Shown here one piece after another: positions 11,301 to 22,304 of a DNA stretch of 64,000 nt (positions within the stretch are counted from its first letter, which is position 1; each line of letters begins with the position of its first letter). The notes under the pieces were generated by a model. The model was given only the letters and a program-made list of their open reading frames with translations. It ran no database searches and was not told where the DNA came from. The stretch is from Phoronis australis (Eukaryota > Phoronida > Phoronidae), in assembly GCA_002633005.1 (NCBI GenBank), contig NMRA01000275.1, positions 185,282 through 249,281 on the forward strand. Reading direction: 5' to 3'. The position numbers and the translations under genes were made by a program.

Positions 11301-12342
11301 AAAACTTAAGTTTTTAAAAGAAACTTAAGTTTTTAAAACTTAAGTTTTTCGCCAAAAACTCAAGTTTTTCAGCACAATGTTGAGTTTTTCAGAAAACTTA
11401 AGTTTTTCAGAAAACTTAATTTTTTTCAGGTGTAAAACTTAAGTTTTCACAAATAAACTTAAGTTTCAAGTAATAACTTAAGTTTTCATGAAAACTTAAG
11501 TTTTTTGAACTAACAAAACTTAAGTTTTTCTGATAACTTAAGTTTATCTCAAAACTTAAGTTTTTGTAATTTTAAAAACTTAAGTTTTCCTGACTTCTTA
11601 AGTTTTTCAAAAAACTGGATTCTTTCATGTGTGGAAAACTTGAATTTTCTAAAAACTGTAAGGTTTCTATGTGATGAAAATTTACGTTTTCAAGTTTTTA
11701 AAATTTGAATGTAGTGGCCTTTGCCGTGGCATGATAATGTAAGAAGTGAGTGCAGAAAGCCAGTGATCAAGAACATAGTTGAGTGGACACTTCCCCCAAC
11801 TTCTTAAACTACTTTCAGGGGATGTGGTGATAACATTTCTCAAGTCTCCTGGTCTATCTACAGCAACCTCTGACCTATTGGCACGGCGTTTTGGTCGTCC
11901 ATTTCTGCGGTCATCTTCAAGTGCTACAGATTTTTTAGAAGAACGAGCACGGGTATCTGGTACAGTTTTGATGGGAAATTGAAACAGGTTTTTTTTCTGG
12001 ATGATGGCAGCGTTTGAACCTGAGACAGTTTGGCTGTTTGTCTATCACTTCTACCGCAAGGGTCATTGTAGAATCCATAGTGCTTGTTCTTCTAAGAATG
12101 ATGTAACACCAGACAGTGGCTGGAGAAATGACCCACCGAAACATTGTGCCAATGTAAGTAGGTTGATGTAAAGACACCAAGAGAATTTAGAGATGAAGAT
12201 ACTTCCACTAATGTACAGACACTTCTGTCTGTTTGTACTTATCAAATTTCCCAGGTAGGCTTTCACTGGTTGGTGTTGTTTGTTATTTGTGAACATATAC
12301 ACATCGGCAAACACGCGCACCTTCCCACACACGCACACGCAT

Positions 12343-12393
<51 letters not shown>

Positions 12394-12580
12394 CATATAT
12401 CTGGAGAAAATCATATTTTTCCCGATTATTTCTGAATTGTCAGAAGTTGGCTATACATTGCAAGCATGCTAGGTGTCAGGGTTGTTTTACTAGTCTTCCT
12501 AAAATTTATGTTTTATTTTTCAGGAGCAGTACTCATTTTGTTACCAGCTAGCGGTGGAGTTTGTTACTGAACTGTGCTAG
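8184..12580 (+). CDS. Receptor protein tyrosine phosphatase, D2 domain (3' end of gene)
   Basis: Four exons (8184-8309, 10032-10186, 10876-11011, 12524-12580) splice with consistent phases (0, 2, 0) into 157 residues ending at TAG. In order they show YEYWPLHGDDMFGPFHVE (strand after the KNRY half, now lost upstream), the WPD-loop region QYQVKNWLNATSVPS, the P-loop VHCTNGSDRTGVFCA, then VVDVFHTCKQLR and EQYSFCYQLAVEF. The pattern is closest to the membrane-distal D2 domain of the R2B group (PTPRK/M/T/U). The P-loop keeps Cys and Arg (HCx5R), but the WPD Asp is replaced (WLN), so the domain is probably weakly active or regulatory. D1, the transmembrane and extracellular parts must lie upstream of the window or in exons I could not see. 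The product would act at the plasma membrane on phosphotyrosine proteins. Confidence 0.85.
8931..9270 (+). mobile_element. LINE 3' fragment (RNase H end plus C-terminus), deleted
   Basis: The start reads YCGISGNEEADRLSKAESKL, a typical end of a LINE RNase H domain. It then jumps by deletion to the same C-terminal region as the copy at 19656-20106 (CCCATGTGGCACTGGC, then the GTGGGGCCCGACAGCATC stretch). It is frame-broken and sits in the intron between phosphatase exons a and b. Confidence 0.75.
9271..10031 (+). other. Phosphatase intron, no other feature
   Basis: Intronic sequence with short TG/CATG-rich runs near 9755-9805. No coding segment was recognised. Confidence 0.5.
10032..10186 (+). 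CDS. RPTP D2 exon b (WPD-loop region to active-site Cys)
   Basis: Acceptor CATCCTGTAG, donor TGCAC|GTGAGTC; 155 bp, ending in phase 2. It encodes DGVDFKEIKQYQVKNWLNAT, then a helix (LLKLLGLVKTWQ) and NNPIVVHC. The canonical WPD is WLN here. The active-site Cys is the penultimate codon, so the P-loop is split by the following intron. Confidence 0.88.
10683..10722 (+). repeat. Fragment related to the 59.6-kb foldback
   Basis: GAACAGAAGCTGAGGACGCC resembles GAACAGAAGCTGACGACGCC at 59613-59632. Both are probably pieces of one dispersed element. This copy lies in the intron between phosphatase exons b and c. Confidence 0.45.
10876..11011 (+). CDS. RPTP D2 exon c (P-loop Arg)
   Basis: Acceptor CTGATTTTGCAG, donor TGCCTG|GTAAACG; 136 bp, with the first base completing a Thr codon. 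It encodes NGSDRTGVFCATATLCEQL and VVDVFHTCKQLRVFRPQ. HC and (T)NGSDRT from the two exons join to a complete HCx5R(S/T) signature. Confidence 0.88.
11195..11690. repeat. AACTTAAGTT palindrome array
   Basis: About 30 copies of the palindrome AACTTAAGTT, usually extended as AAAACTTAAGTTTTT, are separated by irregular 6-20 base spacers of mixed A/T-rich sequence. Copies at the right end decay to AACTTGAATTTT. It fills most of the last phosphatase intron. Spacers are neither unique in size nor conserved, so this is not a CRISPR. Confidence 0.9.
12084..12190 (+). repeat. Dispersed repeat related to 53166-53280
   Basis: It shares a layout with 53166-53280: GTTCTTCTAAGAA, then AACACCAGACAGTGGC (AACACCTGACGATGGC there), then GAC...CCGAAACATTGTG (CCGAAGCGTCGTG there), then GAATGTAA-like and GTTGNTGTAAAGA. 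The CTGANGA...GAAA arrangement recalls the hammerhead-like sequence carried by Penelope-like element ends, but helices were not proved. Confidence 0.5.
12322..12400. repeat. CGCA/CA microsatellite
   Basis: Runs of ACGC and AC repeats followed by TA-rich dinucleotides. It yields artificial His/Thr and Cys/Val open frames, which I ignore. Confidence 0.95.
12524..12580 (+). CDS. RPTP D2 terminal exon d
   Basis: Acceptor TTTTATTTTTCAG, then EQYSFCYQLAVEFVTELC and TAG. EQYxFCYxxAxEF is the standard last helix of PTP domains, which supports this as the true terminus. The 1.5-kb intron before it contains the AACTTAAGTT array. No AATAAA signal is obvious in the next 250 bases. Confidence 0.85.
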   Translation, partial: EQYSFCYQLAVEFVTELC

Positions 12581-12847
12581 TCTTGTGACCACCTTTAAAA
12601 TTTAACCAGTCTAACATGTTTGTCAGCGGATTGAAACTTTTTAATGTTGACAGATTGGATCCTCGTTTTGGAATGTTTGGTGACAAGTGTAAACAAACTG
12701 CAGTTGTGTCGTTACCTTTAGTGTAAACCGAGTTGTGGAAGCTCACACTGCAAGTATACCATAAGTTAACTCATGAAATAATGTGTGTTTACAGCATGCT
12801 TCAGTCATAATGTCTTAAAATGCGTCTGTACCATCAGATCCGATTTC

Positions 12848-14325
12848 ATTTTTATGCGACCACATGTATGTATGTGGGCGCAATATGCCGTTATACCTGT
12901 CCGTCCGTTCCGTCGATAGTGCGATGCTGTATCTTCGAAAGGTCTTCATGAATGTGCGTAAGATTTTGCGGTAATGTTTACATCATAGATGGGACGGCAC
13001 GAGCGAATTTCGAACGTATTTGACTGTATCCGTGTGTGTTAGTGGCAATTTTAGTTTTTACATTTGTCTGTTATCTTCGGGTTCCTTGACCAATGTCAGA
13101 TGGATTTGCCGTAGTTTACAAAACTAGTAGTCATTTCTACTGTTTTCTTTTTTTTTTCACGCCCACCACACTATTCGCCAAACTGCCCAGTTAAGAAACT
13201 CGAAAATGTGCTGAATGATGTTTCTGTGGAGAAGAGCAAGGTTGACTTTAAATTTCGGACAACGCTGACTACTGGAGCGGCCCCTAGTTGCAGTGTATTT
13301 TTTTCACCGGGTGTCAAATTTGGCAAGTACATTTCTATGAGCGAGACAACTACCGGTGTGCCCCCTAGTGGCAGTTGTATTTTTTGTGTTTCCCTCTTAG
13401 TCTTCGGAATTGCTTTATATATTTTCATCAAATTTGGTCAACAGTATTTTTATTGAGAAGGTGATGATTCCTTCTCATTTTTGGATAAAGTGGAGGTACT
13501 GTATACTACTTAGTCGCCATTGCTATAAATGTCAAGATGACTTTTGATGTCTGCCTCCGTCCATTCTAGGATGAAAATTGGCATATGTGTTCCTACTGGG
13601 AAGACCACGGCTGTCGATGATCTTCGAACGGATCCGACTGCTGTGGCACCCCTCTTGTGGCAATTTTGATTTTTGCCAGTAACTCATTATCCACCACATT
13701 CCTTGATGGATTTTTATGAAATGTGTTTCTATTCAGTGTACTTAAGAAGCTGGCGACAAATGATGAGTTTAGGATCGATCCGACTGGTCGTGTGCTCTTT
13801 ACTGACCATTATTATTATTATTGAGTCATCCTCTCAATCGGCTAAAATGATCAAATGATCAATGAGAAATTTTGGAAATGTTATTTTACCGACAACAGTA
13901 CAACTGGCGTTGATTTTCGGTTGGTTCCGCTTTTGTGGCGCCCTCCCACTCTGGCAATTTTTTTCCTTTGCTTTTGTACCCACAGATGTATCTCCTTGCA
14001 GGATCTTTTGGAAATAGGCCAAGTGTATTCCTATGAACAGATCTCACTTTCTTTTCGACGTGTCACTGTTCTGAGCAGCGGCAATTATATTTTTTTCGTT
14101 TGCCTTTGCATCTTCAGCGTTCCTGAGCAGATTGTCATGACATTTGACGAATAGGGTTTTTATGAGGAAGACGACGATGTCTTCCTATTTTCGGATGGGT
14201 TCGACATATTCTGCATCACCTAGTGGACATTTCTTGACGCTAACAAACACTCCTAGAAGCATGCCGTTTGCCATGCACGTGGTGGGCACATGACAACGCT
14301 CTGCGTTGCTCTTGTGATATTAACT
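12848..14325 (+). repeat. Family A repeat, long copy 2
   Basis: The left hairpin is TGCGACCACATG...ATGTGGGCGCA. The right end is CGTGGTGGGCACA followed by GCTCTGCGTTGCTCTTG. Inner units carry GTGTGCCCCCTAGTGGCAG and related phrases. It is heavily diverged from copy 1, but the order of motifs is the same. Confidence 0.7.
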
Positions 14326-14329
14326 GATA

Positions 14330-15920
14330 TGATTCGAATTTCCTCGTTTAATTGATATTTTAGACATTTATTACAATGTACAAAGTGTAGTTAATTGTTA
14401 TTTTTACAAATGTGTATTATATAGGAATAATTTAGCGAAAAACTTAACTTTTTCATGAATCGAATGTAATGGAAAATAGACCCGAATGAATGCAAACGGT
14501 TGGAGCCCTAATAGTCGGGTTGGAACAGAGGGTACTCATGCACTTAAGAGTACGTTTTTAACCTTCATTTTCATGGCAGTATTTAACAACTTTGATGATC
14601 GCAAGACGAAATTTTTGTTGGTTTATTCGTCGACACATTTATCATGGAATTCTCTTAAACTATTGTGTCTGGAATATATGTTGTCGTTAGAACAGTACAA
14701 CACACCAAGAACTTTAAGTAATATTTTCGTTAAGTCCATAATATGCCAAAAATAGCGAAAATAAGTTCGCGAAAACCTAAAATTGGTCAATCCTTTTGCA
14801 GAGGAAAGAAGACAGAATGATCAATTTATAAAACGAATTTCTGAGACATTCAGGGCTGTTGGATTTCATGTTTGTATATAAATACCAGTCCATGAGATGT
14901 TACTAATTTGCATAAAATAAAGATGACTGACATTGTAGTGTTGTACCCCGTTCATAGCAGGTGATAATCACAAAAATAAGTAGTAGGTTTTGAACTCCTC
15001 CTCCGTTGTTCTTTGAGATCGTACAAGGCAAATACAATGACACGCAATGACACGTTAACTTGTAGATTTGTCCCTTCTTTCGAAGCCCAGAAATCACTTC
15101 CAATTTGACTAACGGACAATTTGATACCAAATTTATAACGTTAAGTGGTCGAAATTGAAAGTTTCTTTTGTGATGGAAGACGAATTTACAGCTTCTTTTA
15201 AAAAACGTCTCTACGCTGAAAAAATGTTTCTCTCAGTAATAAGAGAACTTCCAGATATATCAATTTGCAACAAGTTTCTAACATGGTTTCCAATGTTGCA
15301 GTGAAACGGAGCATCTGGGATAAAATTTCGTTTCAGTAAGAAATGAAATTAAGTACTTACCACGTAGATTTCAAATAACCACTGGCGGATCCTTGATGTC
15401 GTATGGAGAGGCCCGACTTAACTTTTCGAAAATGTCCGCGTAAGCCCTAAAAACGCTATACACACGTTTTTGTCTTTGTTCTCTCCTTAAATACGCCTAT
15501 GGTAACGTATCTTATTGACTTAATCAAAATCTTCGTGTACCTCTTAATGGGATGCTACATTGCCATGTTGGCGATCTTATATAAACTCATGACCTGATTT
15601 AACAATCATGATTCAAACGTGATGTCTTGCTATCCTTAACACCTCAAATATGCCGCTGTATGAATCGAATTAATTGACTTATCTGCAAACAGTTTCATAC
15701 TTTCGAGCACTAAATGTAGCAGGTATTTCAGACACAGTGCTTTAAAACAAATTTCAAAAGTTTGCTTCTTTTGAGTTGGCGTAACGGTTCACGCGGGAAA
15801 AGTGTACGAGGACGCACGTTCCGACAATACTAGATGTGCCATCAGACCATCTGCCGTCAAACGGTAGACTTAAATGAAAAGATTGTGATAATCAATGACG
15901 GATTTGTTTACCCTCATAAG
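14330..15920. other. No gene seen
   Basis: Mixed AT-rich sequence. One GGCGGATC family B end occurs at about 15384. Open frames such as 14486-14755 and 14903-15130 have no recognisable domain or splice frame. Confidence 0.4.
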
Positions 15921-15922
15921 TA

Positions 15923-16765
15923 CCAGTGGCGGATCTAGGATAGCACAAGGGGGCCCAACTTTTTGTCCGGCTGTAAGCATTTGCGCAAACTGAACCACTA
16001 TTGCAGATGCGCATAGCACCGAATGGGGGGAGGTCGGGAGGGGGGCAAACCCCCCAGGAATTTTTTATGTTTTTACCTCTAAAAATCAAGCATTTTCCTT
16101 GATTCCTCAGTGAAGTATTATCCCAGAAAAAAAAGGCAAAAAAACATGGAGAATGTGTCAAACAGGAAAAACTGCAAGTAACAAAGACTCAAACTCAAGA
16201 CCTGGCGGATAGGGCGCGCGTGCGTTACCACTACACCACCACGATTTAACTACTAATCTTATACTAAGAGACCTACTTGTTGTAGTTTATGGTCCACAGC
16301 GTTTGGGCGCGAAACCTACTTCTTTTTGTAATGCTTATTACACGTTTTACATTTTGTGCCATCAATTCTTAACAAATTTGTCGTATTTAAAATAGTCTTC
16401 AAATGCCCAAAAGACCAAATCGGTTTTTCGTGTTGGCAATAATGATGGGATTGCTTTGGAAATCGTCTTACGATAAGGTTTGACAAAGAGAGTATTGCGA
16501 GTTTCTGAGTGATTCACTAAGGCTTCGATTAAAATTCACATCTTACCAGCAGCTTCTGTTTTTTCATCGTCACTCAGGTTCCATTTTCTTTAAAAAATGA
16601 AGTAAATTTTCTTCATTGCACAGTGGAGCACGGAGTCGTAGTGCGCAGCGCCACTGCCGGTCGCCTGGGATGTCGCGGGAGAGCCTATACTTAGCCNGTA
16701 TTTTTTGCGGCAGCCAAGGGGGAGGCAGGCCCCCTGCCCCCCCCCCCCTTAAATCCGCCTATGCA
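15923..16765. repeat. Family B element, longer form
   Basis: The left end is CAGTGGCGGATCTAGG and the right end is AAATCCGCCTATGCAG (inverted), with G-rich and C-rich runs just inside each end, like the 158-bp copies. It encloses about 840 bp including a minus-strand tRNA-like segment. The N at 16697 leaves some doubt about continuity. Confidence 0.45.
16175..16246 (-). repeat. tRNA-like pol III promoter (SINE head)
   Basis: On the minus strand GGTGGTGTAGTGGTAACGC fits box A of a tRNA. TTGAGTTTGAGTC, about 45 bases on, fits a weak box B. Acceptor arms do not pair, so it is read as a tRNA-derived repeat rather than a working tRNA. Confidence 0.4.
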
Positions 16766-16769
16766 GTAC

Positions 16770-17700
16770 TTGGTCATAACTGCATCCAACAACTTTATAT
16801 CAGTGAACTTCTGCACTTATACGATATTATCCTTTGAACATCTTTTCATTCTCAGCATAATTTTCATTCATGGAAAGAAACATGTACACAATAAAGTCGC
16901 AGACTCGGAATTTTCCGTGCTTTATTAACGTACAAGTACATGAAACTGGATTCAAAAGCACATCCCACCAACTCTCCGCTGTCATCGTCACCACAGTAAG
17001 CTAGTATCAAACTAGAACAATAGCAGAGACTAGACGCCTCAAGTCTATTCTGGCTTATATTGGTGAGTCAAATAACGTCCAGTAACTTAGCAACAGAGAC
17101 TAGTCATCCCGAAAAGACCACAGATTGGACCCCCTTCATAATAATTCTCATTTAATTTTAATAGAATGTCGATATCCGCTGGGTAACAGCAACGCATTTA
17201 CAGTTTACATCCTTGGAATCAATGAGATAAATCAAGTTCATTGTAACTGTCAATAAATCCTCGTAAACATGCGCGTCATAAACACAGAAATAATTTACGG
17301 GAGCAAAACAATTTTCGTCAAGAAGAAATAACCACGAACTATCTAGAAAATTAGTAAACATGAAAACTGACTAAGCTAAGACAAATCTTAAACTTAAGGT
17401 TATCTAGGACCTTCAGCCGATTTTACTAAAAGCTTTTTAAGTGAAAACTTTACGTTATGCCTCAAAAACGCCTGGAACGGGCTCCTGGGGCTGCATTTGT
17501 AGTGGTTGGGATTCATGTCTTCCCATACGCTATGTGAGAAAATGTATTCATGTTGTACAGTTTTGGTGCGTCACTGCTCGTATTTTTCATTGTACAATTA
17601 ATTAGCATTGTTGTAAACTAGGTTCTTGGCTTGGAATTGGGAAAGCATTTTTTCCAAAAAGAAACCATTCTTCGTTACCGCTGTAAACAAGACATGAAAA
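16770..17700. other. No gene seen
   Basis: No domain, splice-bounded exon or repeat recognised. Confidence 0.4.
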
Positions 17701-17718
17701 TTTTTAATCTATTTGGTG

Positions 17719-17935
17719 AAAGAATTAGTTGATTGTTGCTCAATAGGTGACGACGGATCAAACAACTTGGCCCTAAATGCGTACTTTAACTGCACGAAAA
17801 GCAAGTTCATAACTACTGGTTTTATGCCGAGGATAAATCCGGAAGGGTGTGGCGTTCCAGCGACTTGTTGTATCGTTAAATCACGCTCCGTGTGGAGAGA
17901 ACGTGCAGAAGAGGATGCATACGAAGGGTTCAATT
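17719..17935 (+). pseudogene. Tetraspanin large-loop pseudogene fragment
   Basis: The reading frame matches residues about 160-210 of the tetraspanin at 22305. ELVDCCSIGDDG parallels ESIGCCGVDANG, then LNAYFNCTKSK, RINPEGCGVPATCCIV. The CCG Gly is Ser here. After TCCIV the match ends in that frame. The DNA seems to resume (GAACGTGCAGAAGAGG versus AACGTGCAGAGAATG) after a short deletion. No transmembrane segments remain. It is read as a decayed partial duplicate lying 4.6 kb upstream of the intact gene and in the same orientation. Confidence 0.75.
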
Positions 17936-18009
17936 TTGTGGAGCAATTATCATTTATAAAAACAAGCAAAGTGCTAGCGAACATAAAATTTAAAAACACA
18001 TTTTAAGTA

Positions 18010-19650
18010 AAAAATGTCAAAGTCAGGATACCTATGACTTTCCGTTTACACGTCTCCCGTTTCCGAATAAATGCCCGGATGTTTATTTGGTGTTACTAAA
18101 ACGTCTGAAATTCTTTATTTTCCGAATACACTTCCATGAGCTTATCTGCGGAAAATCCCGGTACCAATAACAGAGTCCTGGCGGCAAATCTTGTACTCGG
18201 ACACTCCTCAGACGGGGTTAAAACGTTTGCATCAAAAAAGTCACTTCCGGAAGCGTGGATCCCTTCAGGGTCGCCAGGAGACAAAAAGTATTGACTTCAC
18301 ACACTCGGGTCTTACAAATATGTCCCCTCTTCTTGTCCCCTCTGCAGTGCTGTATAGTGGGCGTAGGCGCACGTAGGCTCAGCCAACCACCTTTTGGGAT
18401 TTGAACGTAGCGCCTACACACCGTAAGTTACGTTAAGTGGTCAATGTGATACGGTGGACTTAGGGCGCCTACTTACCTCTAATTTTGCCACTACAGCACT
18501 GCCCCTCTGCGTCTTTAACTTCGAAAGTGATGCCACTGACTCAAACGTCTATAACAACCAAGCAACAGGGGCTGCATGTTTTCAGTAGCTTTTGCCTAAC
18601 GAGTACGAGAAGGCTCGTAGCCCTAGGACCAAGTGAGCTTTGTCGATTGGAAACCAACAACCTGGAATACTCGACATAGAAATGCACGTACTGGCCGTTC
18701 ATGAAAAGAGTCGACAATAAAATACACAAAAGTACGCTGCTCGAGTACGAGCAATTCCAAGCGCGTAGTACGAAACAATCTACCAGCAAGTGGCAGCGTT
18801 GCCTGTAAGCAAACGACCACCACTGATATCATAGAATTCTAGCCCTGGAAATTTCCTGGAATGCAAACTCCAATCTCGCGACTGCTGAGGTATCGCTGCG
18901 AGCTGTTTGCATTCGTTTGTTCCGGTGTGTGTACTTGCTATGGAATTTGTCACTAAAAGTTTTTGCTACTCCGGTGTTTTTACCAAATTGCATCAGAGCC
19001 ATGTCATAAGAAACCTTTTGTCAGTTCTTGATCATTATATCAGAAGCAAAAGATAAATAATTTAATTCATTAGTAAGTGTCATTTCGCATACCTGAATGG
19101 TTTAAAAATGTTTTTAATTCTAAAAGCAGGATGTTACAAAAGGATTTCTTCCCTATAGATACTAAGGTTTAGAATATGGATACATCACACTTGTTGAGGA
19201 TAATATAGTCAGGCATTCCTCCAGAATTATACTTTTATATATATTGTAATTAAGTGAAGCTTTGGTGCCCTTGTCCAGTAAAAATTCAGAATGCGGTGAC
19301 ATTTAAGAAAAAATGCGATAAACTACTCCAAACATTCATCCAAGATTTGGAGATAAAGGTTTTCTGACTGAAAGGTGGGCAAACAACCATCACGTAGCTT
19401 TGAAATGCACTGTGTATAGTTCATCACATTGGTTGCAGTGTTGGACTTTCCGAAAAAGTTTACAAACAAATTCTGTTCTTCAGAAAGAAAAAATAGTGAT
19501 TCTGAAATATAAAGTGTATGTTACCTTAAACAAGAGACATTGGAACCGCCACATTCTTACCACTGTTATGTTACTAGAGAAAGTGGACTCTGGAAAATAA
19601 CAATTTTCATAAAGATACAATGTTATTTAGAACACGTGTTGCATAATTGT
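18010..19650. other. No gene seen
   Basis: Mixed sequence without recognised domains. Open frames in this stretch overlap on both strands and look random. Confidence 0.4.
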
Positions 19651-19655
19651 TACAA

Positions 19656-20106
19656 TCAACATGGAGAAATAAAAACCCTCCTACGAAGTCACTTTAGAAA
19701 TGCCTGGAGGGCACGCCTACATCTGGGGACTGAAGAAGACTATATCCACCAGCTTGACCGGCAGGAACAAGTCACTATCTTCAGGCTAAGAACCGGCCAC
19801 TGCCAGCTGTTCTCCCACATACATCGCCTGAAAATCTCTCACACAGAAGAGTGCCCCTGTGGCACTGGCCCCCAGACACCTGAGCATTTACTGCAGAGCT
19901 GCCCTTCGTTCGATTCCCTAAAGCGCCAGACATGGCCCAATCCGGTGAAACTCAAGGTAAAACTGTGGGGCCCGACGGCATCATTTGCGGCGAACTGCAG
20001 ACTTCGCCCAAAAGACCAGACTGACTATCTAAGCTACATGGCCGGGAACGCTGCAGAAGAAGTTACGGTCAACATTCAAGAACGTAAAACTGAACAACCG
20101 GGTTGA
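19656..20106 (+). mobile_element. LINE ORF2 C-terminus
   Basis: An open frame reads KTLLRSHFRNAW, then QEQVTIFRLRTGHCQLFSHI, then a Cys/His knuckle ECPCGTGPQTPEHLLQSCP, ending at TGA after ERKTEQPG. The RTGHC...CPCG...EHLLQ.CP pattern is the standard tail of RNase H-bearing LINE ORF2 proteins. It is truncated at its 5' side. The deleted relative is at 8931-9270. Confidence 0.85.
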
Positions 20107-20547
20107 AAAGCGAGACTTAGAACAAAGACCTACCGACAAAAATGCCCGACAGTGTTTTTTTCATTGGTGTTTTTTAGAGTAAAATGGGAAATGGCGGGTG
20201 ACGCAAAAACCCATGAAACCTTCATTTTTTCTTTTTAGTTGAGCGGGAAAATATGGCTATGTTGCGTGGGAAATTACAACAGAATATGATAATATGTCAG
20301 TTTGGCCGTTTGTCGAAAAGCGAGACATTTAGGTGTGTGGAGGTAAAGCGGAAAAAAATTTTAAAAAACGGAACAGTCCGCCAAGAGCGGGACACACTGT
20401 ACGCTGAGAGCAACACAAAGTACTGGATTGCGTTCTTTTACATGGTAAGAGTTGACATACTTCTCAAAAATCAAATTAACAAAAAGGCATATGGGCAACA
20501 GGTAAACATTGCACAAATGAATTCTAATAGAGCAATGGAAACAGAAA

Positions 20548-20622
20548 TAACACATACGCACACGCACACATACACACACACACGCACGCAAGCACACACT
20601 CACACACACACACACACACTTA
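20548..20622. repeat. CA microsatellite
   Basis: Alternating ACACAC with occasional ACGC. It explains the His/Thr-rich open frame that overlaps it. Confidence 0.95.
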
Positions 20623-21041
20623 CCTAAGCAATTATGAGTATTTTTTTTCAAAAGTTACCTAAACACGCCTGTTTTAGGGCCTAAATTTTTCATTCAAGCC
20701 AAATGTAACTTCTTTCCGTAAAATACTGTAACATGATTTTAATACCGAAAAATGTCTTGTCGAAAAACTCCTGGCATGTAGTATGATAGATTGTGGAAAG
20801 TGATTCTACGACTGCAGCTGAAAAGACACCAGAAACCAAATTAATTCGGCATCCGCCAAGGGCCGAAAGTCAATTAACAGCAACCATAGATTGTAACAAA
20901 AAGTTCACAAACTAGTTACATGTAGGATAATGTCATAAAAGCTGCACCTCCCACGAGCACACAACTGGCCACGGCTACAAAAGGACAGGATCAACAGCAC
21001 GCTTTGGTGTTGTCTTCGAGAAGTGGGAAATAACGAAAGAT

Positions 21042-21245
21042 CCTCATCCGGGATCAATCAGGGCACCAACGATGCTCATGGAAACGACAAGACCATTGTC
21101 ATCGCTGTCGTCACCCTCATCCTCATCATCATTAAACAGTGACGACAAAATCGATACAGAAACAAAGGCATGTACATGAACAATGGTTCTATTGACAAGA
21201 AAGCAAACACTGATCAGGCAATAAGAAACGGTCGTTGGAAAATCT
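21042..21245 (+). pseudogene. Possible decayed membrane-protein exon
   Basis: One frame gives NDKTIVIAVVTLILIII, a plausible transmembrane start, then a stop, then RYRNKGMYMNNGSIDKK. A basic stretch followed by KGxYxxN resembles the juxtamembrane tail of neurexin/CNTNAP/glycophorin C type proteins. The stop and the lack of flanking exons make this only suggestive. Confidence 0.2.
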
Positions 21246-22304
21246 CAAATAAATCAAGAACGGTCAATGGTTTCGAAAATTGACAGCTTTTCCATGCACC
21301 CTGCCCTTGGACATACGTACGGTACGGGAATCAGACCGACAGTATAAGGAATCGTTTTGTTGTTATGTTTGACGCCTTGTGATCTTGCATTTATCACAAT
21401 GAAACACGAACTTGTGCTAAATGCATCGATTCAGTCTGTTCTTGTAGTGGCAGCAACCGCAAGACACAATGGCAGTTTTCAATTAGTGCACGGGTCCGGC
21501 TAGTAAAACTCGCGCACGATTATAAAAGGGAACTTAGACCACTTAGTGATAGAGTTGGCCTCAACTTACCTTTTACTCAGATAAGAAATATTTTTTGAGT
21601 TTGCTAAGAACTGGTAGTTCGTTATTCCTTGAGACCACTTATGTGCTCGACGACATAATTAGTCGGCACCGAAGTTTGAATTTTGTAATTAATTACAAGC
21701 AGCACTGCCAAAAGTACTCACGATACCAACAGTTCTACTATTGGAAGACTTTTAACAGCGTTTCAATGTCGATTTTATTATGTTTTTCGTTGTACTGGAC
21801 AGTAAAGTATATGTGAGAATTTCCAGTCAAAATATACTAATCGGAAACTGCACCAGATAATTTAGGATAGTGACGCCTCCCCTTGGTTAACACGGAACAA
21901 AATGTCGGAGTTGCGAATCTGTTGTCTATAATCTATGATTTGACATAGTCTGAGTAAAATTGATCAACATTGGTTAAAGCTGATAAATATTCCAGCACAT
22001 CGCAAGCCAAAATCGGTATATGACATGCTGGTCAAATTAGACGAGACCGGTCAGACAAACTGGGCTCCATCTGTCAGGAATTTGTTGCTAAGACGTGGAT
22101 TTCGAATGGTCACGATACATAATTCTGCAAAAAAGACTCGCGTGAACGGGCTTCATGTGTACTACACGCGCCCTTGTCTTACAAAATTAAGATGATTTTC
22201 TTGATAAGGTAGCTAAAGCAGGGTTGGTTTACCGACAGGCTGTTTCTGAACTACCTAAAGATCGTGCTTCAAGTGTTACAAAGTTCACAACGTGAACTAG
22301 AACT

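Larger units (their letters stand above)
20107..22304. other. Intergenic, upstream of tetraspanin
   Basis: Besides the CA microsatellite and the possible exon relic at 21042, I see no gene. No TATA box or other promoter element stands out close to the start codon at 22305. Confidence 0.4.

Noticed and set aside
11195-11690. AACTTAAGTT array as a CRISPR-like locus
   Set aside because: Repeat and spacer lengths are irregular, spacers are low complexity, and the context is a eukaryotic intron.
11779-11990. Minus-strand Arg-rich frame (NGRPKRRANRSEV) as a Tc1-like transposase piece
   Set aside because: GRPK-type phrases occur in Tc1 DNA-binding domains, but no catalytic region follows and the match is too short to claim.
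12270-12551. His/Thr-rich open frames over the microsatellite
   Set aside because: They are produced by CA/CGCA repeats. The frame also runs into the true phosphatase terminal exon in the wrong phase.
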